Part shown: one piece after another, positions 9,661-19,900 of the stretch
Numbering within the stretch: the stretch's first letter is position 1
Layout: every line of letters begins with the position of its first letter
Assembly: GCA_004014935.1 (NCBI GenBank)
Contig: CP025321.1
Span: 496,001 to 560,000, forward strand
Source of the DNA: Saccharomycopsis malanga
Taxonomy: Eukaryota; Ascomycota; Saccharomycetes; Ascoideales; Saccharomycopsidaceae
Reading direction: 5' to 3'
DNA: 64,000 nt
Notes under the pieces: model-generated
What the model saw: only the letters and a program-made list of their open reading frames with translations
Databases searched by the model: none
What the model was told of the DNA's origin: nothing
Program-made: the position numbers and the translations under genes

Positions 9661-10725
9661 TTTGCCTGTTTGCCTTTAATATAATGTTATTACAACTTTT
9701 CACTGGTATCGTATATGACGATCATTATATCATTACCAGTACCTGGGTTCATAACCAAACAAAGTTGGCCATGATGGCTAAGATGTTATAGCCCATTACG
9801 TATGAGTTTGGCATATAAGCGCTACGATTAAAGGGATTTGGTACAACGAAGGTTTTGAATCTGTACAATGTAGTTCATGTCTTATTTATCAGAATCTTTT
9901 CGCTTTATGGATTGGAAAGTAAGCCCTAAACTTTAGTCTAGGTTGAGACATTTTCAAACATTTAATTTATTTTTTTGCTTAATTTCACCTGAAATCTTCA
10001 GATAAGATCGCCTCACGTTTGGTAGACAGAAGTAGTAGGGAATAGTTGGCACTGTACCGCCAGACAAGTCAGGAAGGGCCAAAAAGAAGGGTTTGTGTTA
10101 AAAATTAAAAATGAACAACGTATTAATGGTCGGTAAAATCTAGCCAAAAAATATTATTGGATTTGAATAATATAGGAATTAATAATTAGTGTCAAGTTCA
10201 TGAAATATATACTCTGTATCGTCTTCTCTCAATATCATCATTTACTTTACATATCTTTGGCATATTATCTTTACAGTATTTTGACCTCAAATAATTCAAA
10301 GGAAAAGCTGTCCTACTAAATATGCCATGTGAATACCAAGCCCTATCTAAACAAAACAAAAAGAAACATTTGATACTGGGAATTAGAAATAATAAAACAG
10401 CCATTTTATATAGAATGACTATAATTATTAGGTATCGTGTTATGAGCACGCATCCATAGTAATGGTATATGAGAGCTGGAAATTAGAGTGACAATTGTTT
10501 ATACTAATATAGTCTAGATTAATTAGCATTTTTTCTTTATTACTGCTAAATTCAAGAGTATTATCAGTAATATATCGGCGGTATTTTAGTAAATATCTAG
10601 TGATAATTCTAAAAAATTATCAAGCGTTGAAATTGTATAAGAAAAGTTGAAAAAGATTGATATATCATTTTCAACCCCACTAGATCAGTGAAATAAATAA
10701 AGATCAGCTATAAACAACATATTTA
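9661..10725. other. Divergent promoter between ERJ5 and the Phs1-like gene
   Basis: AT-rich, about 1 kb. One minus-strand frame near 10200-10450 is hydrophobic but has no ATG at its start and no similarity I recognise. No RNA gene seen. Confidence 0.4.
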
Positions 10726-11373
10726 ATGGACCGTCCCAAAAGAAACCAGCTCAGACAAAAAATCCGCCGTTATGGATTTATTCCTCGGGCAGTGCTTTTC
10801 AATAATGCTGTCTTCTTTTTTCTCTGGTTTGGTGTGATTGGACGTTTACTAGTGATTCTCCCACTTGTGGGCCGCAAGTTTCTTCCAGGAGCCATTGCAG
10901 AGTTCTTCCAATACGTCTATACGGCATCATTGGTGTCACAGGTTGTACTCTCAGGCACAGGTATTGTTCGCGTAAACCGTAATATAAACTATCTCAAGTG
11001 GCTCAAGCTCATTACTGGTTCGCTAATTACATGGGCAACTGTGTATCATTTTCCAAAAATCTCGAAACATACTGCTTATTCCGTCTTTGTATTTACGGTT
11101 TCGTTACAGGAAATGTTGAATTACTTGTATTACTTGTTTCCTACGCCCATGCTACGTTTTCTAAAGAAAAACATATTTGTATTCGTGTTTCCAGCCCAAA
11201 AAATTGCAGAAATGACCTTGATTTTGGTCTCCCTCAAGTTTATCACACAATACGACAATGAGCGTGAAGACGATTATGAATACTTCTTTGGCTTGTTCAT
11301 GCGTGCTGTCTTGCTAGTCTACATTCCTGCCTCCTATATAATATTTCGTTTCTTGTGGAGAATCAGAGATTGA
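10726..11373 (+). CDS. Phs1/PTPLA-like membrane protein with altered catalytic tyrosine
   Basis: A 215-residue protein with about six transmembrane helices, matching the layout of Phs1, the 3-hydroxyacyl-CoA dehydratase of very-long-chain fatty acid elongation in the ER. Shared landmarks are an N-terminal basic stretch then LFNNAVFFFLW, the GTGIVRVN segment (GVVRS in Phs1), LQEMLNYLYYLF (TEIVRYLYYFF in Phs1), and FVFPAQKIAEM opposite the Phs1 catalytic segment LYPTGVASEL. In S. cerevisiae the catalytic pair is Tyr149 and Glu156. Here the glutamate is kept but the tyrosine position is phenylalanine. The arginine before YLYY is also replaced, by asparagine. It may be a non-catalytic paralogue or a very diverged dehydratase. 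Similarity is by eye and the overall identity is low. Confidence 0.6.
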   Translation: MDRPKRNQLRQKIRRYGFIPRAVLFNNAVFFFLWFGVIGRLLVILPLVGRKFLPGAIAEFFQYVYTASLVSQVVLSGTGIVRVNRNINYLKWLKLITGSLITWATVYHFPKISKHTAYSVFVFTVSLQEMLNYLYYLFPTPMLRFLKKNIFVFVFPAQKIAEMTLILVSLKFITQYDNEREDDYEYFFGLFMRAVLLVYIPASYIIFRFLWRIRD

Positions 11374-11479
11374 TTGCAAGTGTTTTATGAAATTGTATTG
11401 TCGATATTGTAATAAGAACTGTTACCTGTTTTGAAAGTGGAAAATATTTTTTTCTGTTTGTTTTGTAGTACTGATAAAA

Positions 11480-11525
11480 CGAAACTGATACGTACTGGGT
11501 TCAAAATATAAGATATTATTATTAA
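11480..11525 (+). mobile_element. SINE-like element copy B, 5'-truncated, with 11-bp target duplication
   Basis: Forty-six bases of the repeat's 3' end (CGAAACTGATACGTACTGGG ... ATATTATTATTAA). It is bracketed by perfect direct repeats TACTGATAAAA at 11469-11479 and 11526-11536. This is the signature of target-primed insertion of a 5'-truncated copy. It lies at the edge of the GH3 relic. Confidence 0.85.
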
Positions 11526-11539
11526 TACTGATAAAAAGT

Positions 11540-11790
11540 GCAATAGTCTGGAACAAGATTGTTCCTCATACGGAAACAATGATTCTTCTGGATCAGATAC
11601 ATTGTAACCATCATGGAACCTGTAAAGTGGAACATAAGGCGGAGGGCAAGAAAGATATTCAGTAGGAAATGCGACTTCTTTTATTCTAAGGTTGCATAAA
11701 GTAAAACGGGTATAAGATAGACCAAACCCAAATTCAAATCTAGGTTTCATTTCAGCATATCGATGCAATCTTATTATTGCATGATATAGT
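11540..11790 (-). pseudogene. GH3 beta-glucosidase C-terminal relic
   Basis: The minus strand reads RYAEMKPRFEFGFGLSYTRF and later YVPLYRFHDGYNVSDPEESLF. These match the C-terminal (fibronectin-III-like) part of fungal family GH3 beta-glucosidases, whose signature there is PRFPFGFGLSYT. Only about 80 codons remain and the roughly 700 upstream codons are absent. The frame has no proper start. At its 3' side it runs into SINE copy B and then random sequence. Active GH3 enzymes hydrolyse beta-glucosides; this fragment cannot encode one. Confidence 0.75.
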
Positions 11791-11899
11791 AATTACCAGT
11801 AAAGTACTGCGATTTTCCATTTGCATATACCAACCCAATTCAGACACAATATGTCTATATGTAACTGTTTATTGCGATGTATGATTACTATTGTATTGT

Positions 11900-11975
11900 G
11901 TTGTCTTATATACTTATCGTATTATAATGGCTTATATTCCTATCGTACTTTGATAACTTATATTCTTATCGAGTC
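11900..11975. repeat. Minisatellite of about three 26-28 bp units
   Basis: The phrase CTTATAT(A/T)C(T)TATCGTA is repeated about three times in direct orientation, diverging at the right end. Confidence 0.6.
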
Positions 11976-12350
11976 GAAAATATCATTTAGCTTTTTAATT
12001 CACAATTGAATTTAACCAAAGGATTTTGAGAAAGTCTGGTAGTTTGGATTATATGCATTGGCTTGACATTATATTGGAATGTCACTTTTTATCGGATGTT
12101 GATTTTATAACCACATAGTTTTAGAATGTGATGCCATGCGTAAAGACTGTAAGCTGCGAAACTTCAGCCTCTTTTGAGTATAAAATATAACAGCAGTAAT
12201 CACTAGCTCATAATTAGCTGCCAAATTTGAATATGGAATTGTCCCAGAAAAGCCCTGCCACATAACACTTGGCTACACATCTCAATTTACTATCATTATG
12301 TATTCTAGAGCCTATAGTTATATCGCAATACTTTACATTGCTATGCCAAT
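11976..12350. other. Intergenic DNA
   Basis: No gene seen between the repeat array and the end of the OB-fold gene. Confidence 0.4.
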
Positions 12351-13634
12351 TTACTCCAAATCACTCATTTTCAAACCCTTGATGCCCCACACAGGATAAC
12401 TGAACCGCGGATGAACATGCCGTTGTTTCTTGTATATACGAAACTCTGTTTGTTGATGGAAGTGTATTGGTTTGAACAGCCTGGATATGAGACTGTAGAC
12501 GTCATTTACTAGCTGGTCTTGTCTGACGTACAATTCTTCAATCTCATCCACTTGGAAAAACTCTAAAATCTCATCCAATGTATCTAATTCCAACTTTAAA
12601 CAATTGCGGTCAGTTATAATAAAATCTCGCACTTCTTGCTGGTCGCTAGCCTTGTCATTGAACAGATCCGTTATAGTCAATGTGACACTTTTTAATTTGG
12701 GCAAGTCTTGCTTGTGAGTCTTGTAAGCTACAAGCCGGTTATCGTTATTAAAATCAACAACTTTGCCTTTTATCACAAAGATCTTGCTCTCTGGTATTGT
12801 TTCAATGTTCTTCATCAACTCTTCCACACTGTATGGGGCCACTTCGTCAAACTCTTGCAACGTCTGTGGGTCATTGATCAATTCTGAAAACTCTGACAGT
12901 TCCTCGAGCTTGGGAAACTGCGGAATGTTTGTATGATTTCCAGGCGAAAAGTGAAAATCATTCGGTAGCGAAGAATCATTTTTATTTTTCTCTTGATAAA
13001 TCTCATAAGAGCTTTGATGATTTATTTGTTCCGTATCGTTTCTATCACTAATCTGTTGGTTCTTCTGCATTTTTGCAAAACTGGGTAAAATTCGTACCAA
13101 ATACAGACGGTTCAGGGCCATGTAAACATCTCCTGCATGATCAATGACATATCTGGCAAGTCTAGAGCAGTTTGGATCATTAGAAAAGTCAGTAGCCTCA
13201 AGAATTCTCACATCTTGTACCATGCATTCGAGAGTCTCTCTAAACTGCTTGATTTTGCTCACTACAATCTCACAAAACACGCCAACTTGGCACCCGTCAT
13301 TTCTGAACAACCCCATATACTCTGGAACAGTATATACGATTTTACTGTCTGGATGCTTGGCTTCATAGAGTTTTTGGCACACTTGGTGCTGATGTCTAGG
13401 CTCTAACGCAACCGTAAGCACCTGGTTAACATCAAGCTGCTTTGCCCCAACATAAAACAGAAATTGGTCGTTCCCTAGAGGCCCAATTTTAGGATTATGA
13501 GTAAAGTCAGTCACGTAATACTGCTTGAAAAGTCTATTTTCGCTCTTGGAATTTACGCTTATTAACAAACACGGAATACTGTACTGCTTCTCAGGAAGAT
13601 CCTGCCGAAGCTCAGAAACCTTTATACGAATCAT
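12351..13634 (-). CDS. OB-fold protein, possibly Cdc13-like telomere-capping factor
   Basis: A 427-residue intronless protein. Residues 1-150 have the alternating strand pattern of an OB fold (SIPCLLISVNSKS, LFKQYYVTDFTHN, VGVFCEIVVSKI, CMVQDVRILEA). Residues about 275-400 look like a second one (KIFVIKGKVVDFN, VTLTITDLFND, FIITDRNCLKLEL). The middle (about 195-265) is polar and probably disordered. Two OB folds and this length fit the short Cdc13 proteins of many non-Saccharomyces yeasts, and TDFTHN is a typical telomere OB-fold turn. I cannot exclude another OB-fold family (Stn1 or an RPA-like protein). The fold is moderately supported, the Cdc13 identity weakly. Confidence 0.45.
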   Translation of the reverse strand: MIRIKVSELRQDLPEKQYSIPCLLISVNSKSENRLFKQYYVTDFTHNPKIGPLGNDQFLFYVGAKQLDVNQVLTVALEPRHQHQVCQKLYEAKHPDSKIVYTVPEYMGLFRNDGCQVGVFCEIVVSKIKQFRETLECMVQDVRILEATDFSNDPNCSRLARYVIDHAGDVYMALNRLYLVRILPSFAKMQKNQQISDRNDTEQINHQSSYEIYQEKNKNDSSLPNDFHFSPGNHTNIPQFPKLEELSEFSELINDPQTLQEFDEVAPYSVEELMKNIETIPESKIFVIKGKVVDFNNDNRLVAYKTHKQDLPKLKSVTLTITDLFNDKASDQQEVRDFIITDRNCLKLELDTLDEILEFFQVDEIEELYVRQDQLVNDVYSLISRLFKPIHFHQQTEFRIYKKQRHVHPRFSYPVWGIKGLKMSDLE

Positions 13635-14428
13635 TACTCCTTTGTTAGCTAGAGTTCATGCTAGAGGTCATGAGTTTAGTTAACCAATAGTGATGTTTAT
13701 TCATTACAACATGCATATTTCATTAAATGCGATGTGTATGTCATGTCCAAATATGGTAATCGGGACGGTGGTCATACCGGAGCGGAAGAACAATTCTTCT
13801 CATACTATGTAGTTTCAATGATAATCGTCTGGCACAGCCTGGTGTATAGTCGTTAAAAAGGGCTTATAAGGATGGATAATTGATGTAAAAGATGTTGAAA
13901 AATGATCAAAATATGTAAGAGATGGAAGGACCAATTTTCCTAAGTAAGTATTTTTTTCAATGTGTTTGGTAACGACTTATTACAGAAAAGATACTATTTA
14001 CAAATGAACATACTTCTAGTGGTGAGATATAGAAAATTATGCTAAAATGATATTTTGCTTATACAGTCCTTTGATAACCGCTAGGATTAGAAAACAATAA
14101 TAACAATCCAAGTAGGAATCTTGAACGTGAAAATTTTCCTGGTTTTTACAAATTTCCATTAATAATTCCATAATAATTATAAAGCAATCGAGAAACTTGA
14201 ATACATTGAGTACAATTAAAGTAACATAGAGTTTGCAATTACTTTACACTTTGAAAGTGAACACAGGTAGATATAGGATGGGAAGAGTGTATACTTATGT
14301 CTTCCTGCGTCTTCAAAGAACATGTTGCTAATATAGCAACTGACAAGTCATAAAATCTTTCCAATTCAGTTGATATAGGCAACTCTTATAATCATGATAT
14401 TATTCATACATAATATTGTAAAAAGTAT
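13635..14428. other. Intergenic DNA upstream of MAS1
   Basis: AT-rich; no gene or structured RNA seen. Confidence 0.4.
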
Positions 14429-14530
14429 GGGGTGTCAGGGTATGACCGGGTAACCTAGGTACACCCCTGAAAAAGAATCTAGAAAAGACAATATTACTAA
14501 GAAGATGAGATATATGTATATATATAAAAG
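14429..14530 (+). promoter_or_regulatory. MAS1 promoter: Reb1-like site and TATA box
   Basis: CGGGTAA (14447-14453) matches Reb1 and lies inside an inverted repeat GGGGTGT (14429-14435) / ACACCCC (14461-14467). TATATAAAAG at 14521-14530 is a good TATA box 57 bases before the ATG. Confidence 0.5.
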
Positions 14531-14586
14531 AGGCGATAATAGACTTATAACTAGCAAACTAACAACAAGTTTATTAGGCGGTTAAG

Positions 14587-16026
14587 ATGATTTCTGCTAA
14601 TTTGAAAAAGAGCATTCCGAAGCTCAGAAACAACATTTCCAGATTGGCGCTTACGACACCAAATAGAGGTTTTGCTTCAGTTTCATCGGCGCTTCCTAGA
14701 ACACAGACATCGAAGCTTTCAAATGGTTTGACGGTTGTGTCTGAGCACATTCCGTTTAGTTCGACGGCCACAGTTGGTGTGTGGATTGACTCAGGCTCGC
14801 GTGCAGAGACGCCAAAGAACAACGGAACGGCGCATTTTTTGGAGCATTTATCATTCAAAGGCACCAAGAACAGAACTCAAACAGAGTTGGAGCTTGAGAT
14901 AGAGAACATTGGATCCCACTTGAATGCTTATACGTCTAGAGAGACCACAGTTTATTATGCAAAAACGCTACAGAAGAACATTCCAAACTCTATTGAGATT
15001 CTTTCAGATATTCTCACCAACTCGGTTTTGGATATCCATGCTATTGAAAGAGAGCGTGGTGTTATCATCAGAGAGAGCGAGGAGGTTGACAAGATGTATG
15101 ATGAGGTGGTATTTGACCATTTGCATTCCGTAGCCTTTAAAAACCAACCTTTGGGCATGACCATTTTGGGACCAAGAGAAAACATCATGTCTATCAAAAA
15201 AAGAGATCTTGTTGACTATATTCAAACAAACTACAAGGGTGACCGGATGGCACTTGTAGGAACAGGTGCTGTGGATCATGATGAGCTTTGTAAGTTTGCC
15301 GAAAACAGTTTTGGTCATTTGACCAAGTCTGAGAATGAAAACATTTTCGGATCCACTACGCATTCGAGATACGATTTGCCAGTGTTCCACTCCAGTGAGA
15401 TCAAAGTGCCTGACTCAACTGTTCCACAGACTCATATAGCCATTTCTGTAGAAGGTGTCTCGTGGTCGTCTCCAGAATACTTTACGTCTTTGGTAGTTCA
15501 AGCTATGATTGGAACATGGGACCGTTCTATGGGCAATGGGCTCAACCATCCTTCCAAGCTTGTCAACATTGCTGCTTACGGGGGCAGAGAAAACACCCCA
15601 TTGGCCAACTCATTCATGTCTTTCTCTACTTCCTATTCTGACACCGGCTTATGGGGAATATATCTTACCACGGACAGTAGCAACAATGAAAAGTTGATTG
15701 AAGGTATTTTAGCTGAATGGAGCCGTCTCAAGCATGGCAATTTCCAAGTGGAGGAGTTGGAGAAAGCTAAAAACCAGTTGAAGGCTTCGTTGCTTTTGTC
15801 TTTAGACGGTTCTACCGCTGTCGCTGAGGATATTGGCAGACAAATTGTTTCTACCGGCAAAAGATTAACTCCTGAACAAGTCTTAGATGCTGTGAACAAG
15901 GTCAACAAAGACGACATTGTTAACTGGTGTAATTTTAGATTGGGCGCTGGAAAGATTTCTCTCGCCGCTTTGGGTGACGTCTCAGACATCCCAAGTTATC
16001 AACAACTTAGTCAGCAGATGGTCTGA
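14587..16026 (+). CDS. MAS1: Mitochondrial processing peptidase beta subunit
   Basis: A 479-residue M16 metallopeptidase that, with Mas2, removes presequences from imported mitochondrial precursors. The inverse zinc motif HxxEH is intact as H83-F-L-E86-H87. The distal ligand region ERGVIIRESEEVDKMYDEVV is present, as are the family signatures NGLTVVSEH and DHLHSVAFKNQPLGMTILGP. The N-terminus (ISANLKKSIPKLRNNISRL) is basic and amphipathic, fitting its own presequence. The length is near S. cerevisiae Mas1 (462). The start is the first ATG after the TATA box. Confidence 0.96.
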   Translation: MISANLKKSIPKLRNNISRLALTTPNRGFASVSSALPRTQTSKLSNGLTVVSEHIPFSSTATVGVWIDSGSRAETPKNNGTAHFLEHLSFKGTKNRTQTELELEIENIGSHLNAYTSRETTVYYAKTLQKNIPNSIEILSDILTNSVLDIHAIERERGVIIRESEEVDKMYDEVVFDHLHSVAFKNQPLGMTILGPRENIMSIKKRDLVDYIQTNYKGDRMALVGTGAVDHDELCKFAENSFGHLTKSENENIFGSTTHSRYDLPVFHSSEIKVPDSTVPQTHIAISVEGVSWSSPEYFTSLVVQAMIGTWDRSMGNGLNHPSKLVNIAAYGGRENTPLANSFMSFSTSYSDTGLWGIYLTTDSSNNEKLIEGILAEWSRLKHGNFQVEELEKAKNQLKASLLLSLDGSTAVAEDIGRQIVSTGKRLTPEQVLDAVNKVNKDDIVNWCNFRLGAGKISLAALGDVSDIPSYQQLSQQMV

Positions 16027-16949
16027 ACTCTATGTTTATTATATTCTGTATATACAAAATTCCGGTGATTGTATCTTGTGTAGAAAAGTATCAGGGGCAT
16101 ACTAGTTTCCATCGTTTATTAAGTAGAATTGGCAATGCATTTTGGATATTGTAGTATAATTGCTTTATTGGATATCAGCAGTACAGACATGTGTGCCACT
16201 TGTATAGCATATTAGATGAAATCTTTACAGAAAGTCGAGTGGCCAATCAATAATAAATTTCATATTTCGAGCCTAGTACATATCAGTTTGGTATATATGA
16301 GCTATGTCTGGAGGAATTTGGGAAAACCCAGTGGAGAAACAGTCATGATTTAGGTTTTCAAACATCTGCTTATTGATAATAGTAAGTCTACTGCGTTACA
16401 GTATAGATGAAGCTTAAGAACTTTGATGAAAATACAATGTCCATTTATCTATATATTTCCTACAGCTATTATAATGGTCTCAATATACGTTTTTTTTTTC
16501 GCTAGTTATTTAAGCGAGCGAGTGAGACACATTTGAAACAGTGTGTCAACGATGTTCCAACATTGCAGGAGCCGTTAAGGCAGAGTGTGCCCTCAACTTT
16601 ACGCCTGAATATAAACTGCGAAATACTGTTTTTCAAATAACATGATATGATTATTGATCATAGTGTTTATGATTAATGTGATTTGTTACCGTGTTGTTCC
16701 TGACAGGTACCCTTTTGACATATGGGAGGGATTCAGAAAATAGAATTGACAGATTACATTGAAGATAGAACATTGTTTCCAATGCTGCTCTGGATGTAAA
16801 ACAATTGGGGCTTGCTGTGTTGTTATGGAAACTGTTTGATTTTTATTTTCACCCAATTTTATTATCATAAGAATTGAACTGCAAAAAGAATTTATCTTAC
16901 TAAGAATTGAATTGCAAACAGAATCACCTTTAACAACGAGTATAATCAA
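16027..16949. other. Intergenic DNA with SINE-like copy C
   Basis: Apart from repeat copy C (16251-16340) no gene is seen. A minus-strand frame at 16686-16949 has no similarity. Confidence 0.4.
16251..16340 (-). mobile_element. SINE-like element copy C, 5'-truncated
   Basis: On the minus strand it reads CCACTGGGTTTTCCCAAATT, then AGACATAGCTCATATATACC, then CTGATATGTACTAGGCTCG and a TTATTATTG tail. This matches the body and 3' end of copies D and H. I did not find a clear flanking duplication. Confidence 0.7.
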
Positions 16950-19900
16950 ATGATTCCAAAACCACAGAAACTACAAACTGTTAGTCCTTCTTCTTCCAGA
17001 TATTCTAGAGAATCGTCTAGATCACATCTATGGCAAAGAAGAAGGCCTTCGCTACTCAATAACATTGTTGTGTGTACCACACCCACTCATAAGAAGATTC
17101 CTCATAGATTTGCAAGCTCCCCAGTTACAGTGGTTTTCAAAAACCCAGCAAAACCACCTCAGTCAGCGGTAGCATTCACCGAAAATAGTTTCACTGAAGA
17201 CACTGTTCTGGAAATATATCAAAACAGTCCTCAGCCAAACCTGCCAAATAGGTCGACATGGCTTCTGAGTGCTAGTTGGAGATCGCAAATATTGAAAAGT
17301 TATTACCAGGAGAGCCACGAATGTCTTAGTCCAACATGGAATTATAGGTCAGAAACATGCTACGAAAGTGCTGATAACCAATCTAACAGCCTATTTGATG
17401 ACTGGGATGACGCTAATGATAGACTGTGTTTGGTGTTTGATGGCGTTCGAACCAGACCAAGATCATTGAAATTAGAGCAGTCATTCTTTCTTGTGCCAAA
17501 TTTAATTCTAGAGCATGTCCAATATTATAACAAGTTTCAGGCAAAAAAGGACAGTTTAGGGATTGACTCTATAAAAGTTAAGAGTAAAGAAACCGAAAAG
17601 AAAGGGATTGAAGAGAAAGAAATTGAAGAGAAAGAAACAGAAAAGAAAGGGATTGAAGAGAAAGGGATTGAAGAGAAAGGGATTGGAAAGACAGAAATTG
17701 AGAAAGAAAGTTCTGAAATGACAACGGAAAAATCATCAATAATAGACAACTCACATAATAATCAGAACAGACTGCTGATTAGTAATAGGGAATATAGTTG
17801 CAGCACAGGCTGTTCAGATTGTTCCAAAACTAATTCTTATATTGGTACTATTCATGAATCTCATTGGCCAAACAAGACTACAGAAGGACAAGATGTTGTG
17901 AAGCCTTTAGAGAAAAATACCAATACTAAACGAAAAATAAGCGAGATTGCACAAGTGTCACCAGCATATTATAACCCTTACAAATCTAGTTCTTCAAATG
18001 CTGTTGAGAATGTAAATCCGTATGCCACTTCGCTTTGGCAAACAATATGTCCTGCCAGAGGGATAGATTCACATGTTGAAGAGACGAGTGATAAAGCCAA
18101 GTCTCCAATGAAAGCAAAAAACGAGGATATGAGTAAAAAGAGTGTTTCAACAGGTACCAATGAAGTAGTATCAAAAAATGAAAAGAAGGTTGATAATGTA
18201 ATGAATTCTAATGAAACAAATATATTCAATGAGTTTTATAAATTCTCAGTTCCTTCTCTAGATACATTTTCATCTCATTATTCCAACATCAAACCAACAG
18301 AGAGTAGGAAATTGGAAAACAAAAGGGTAGAAATGTTCAAATTTACCAGTTATTTCCCGGAGTCGTCTCAACTTGAGAAAGACGAAACTTTTCTACCCAT
18401 TTTTGACAAGTGCTTATTAGAATTATTTGAGACAGAGCTTGCGTATCGAGATGATCTCATGATTGTTGTGGATATATTCATGAAGACTTTAAAGAACCAG
18501 TACAGGTTTATATTGAGTGAAGAGCAGAAAATAACTCTATTCGGAAATATCGAACAAATTTTAGAAAGCTGCAACTTGTTTATTGACAGTATAATCGACG
18601 GCTTCAAACGTCAAGCTGAACAGATTCAACATGATGCTGAAAGAGAAAGAGACAACATGCCACTATTGTCTTTGATGTCTCCGGTGGAGGAATCCATATC
18701 TTTGCCAGATTCATTAGTTGAGAAGCTTAGAACGATTACCCATGACACATTGGATAAAGAATTTTTGAAGGAGTTGGTGAAAAACTTCTCCAGATGTTCT
18801 TGGTCATATATTGATGTGGGCGGTTGGCTCCTTGACTACTTTTGCGATATAAAATTTGGGTTTTATGAGAAATACTCGTTTTACAGTAGCAATTACAAAC
18901 AACAAAATAAACTAGTTATGCTGAAACTCAACAATTCCGGAGAACCAGACTTTCAAAGATGGTACAACGAATGTACTATGATTTCCAAAACAACTAGCAC
19001 CACATCGTGGGATCTAGAAAGCTTGTTAATAAAGCCAGTGCAACGCTTGACCAAATACAAGCTTCTCATTGGACAGCTTGTGGAACAGCAACAGAAAGCT
19101 GGAAAGGATGTAGACATTCTAAAAGAGGCTTTAGAGGCAATAGAAAGTATTGCAGACAAAATTAATGCTGGTCAACCTAGTTCCCATGGTGTAAAAACTG
19201 TATTCCAAAAAATTTCAAAACATACTAAAGGATCCTTATTCAATCACCCAATGACTTTGGAGTCTGCCAAAGATACAGACGATCAACCAACTGCAAATAA
19301 AAAATCTCTCAACATATCAGATACCAACTTTTTGGCTCAGTTACCATATTTCAAAACACCCAGCAATGCCTCAAGTGACTCTGGGGCTGAAAACCTGTTC
19401 TCCATGGGTTCTACAGCCAGTTCGATGGAGACATCACGAACAAATGGCAAAAACAGTGCCCAAACCATTGAAACATATAATGTGAAAAATTCTAAACTTG
19501 CGCTTATACCAGCTGAAAGAATTATTTTTGTCAATATGATATTGGAGTTTAAACATAAATACGATTATCTCTTGAAGCTTCAAGCTGCTGTAACCGAACA
19601 TATGGAGTGTTTAAGTAACCAGGTGAAGAAACATCTCCTGATAACTGAAGCTTTCCAGAAGGCTCTTCAAAATAAGGGCACCGGGGGTGCTTTGCGAAGA
19701 CACGATGTTGCAGAGAGACAAAAGGTGAGAACAATGGCACTCATCGTACTTTTGAAAAACCATATTCTAATCAAGTTGAAAGTATGTATCGCCTACTGTG
19801 ACAGCATACGCGTGTTGATCAATGAAGACCGAGAGAACAGAATAAGGTATTTGAGTTACGTGGCCAGCAACCAGAAGAAACAACAAAATAATAGTAACAA

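Noticed and set aside
11821-12009. A plus-strand 62-codon frame.
   Set aside because: It overlaps the 26-28 bp minisatellite and has no protein-like features.
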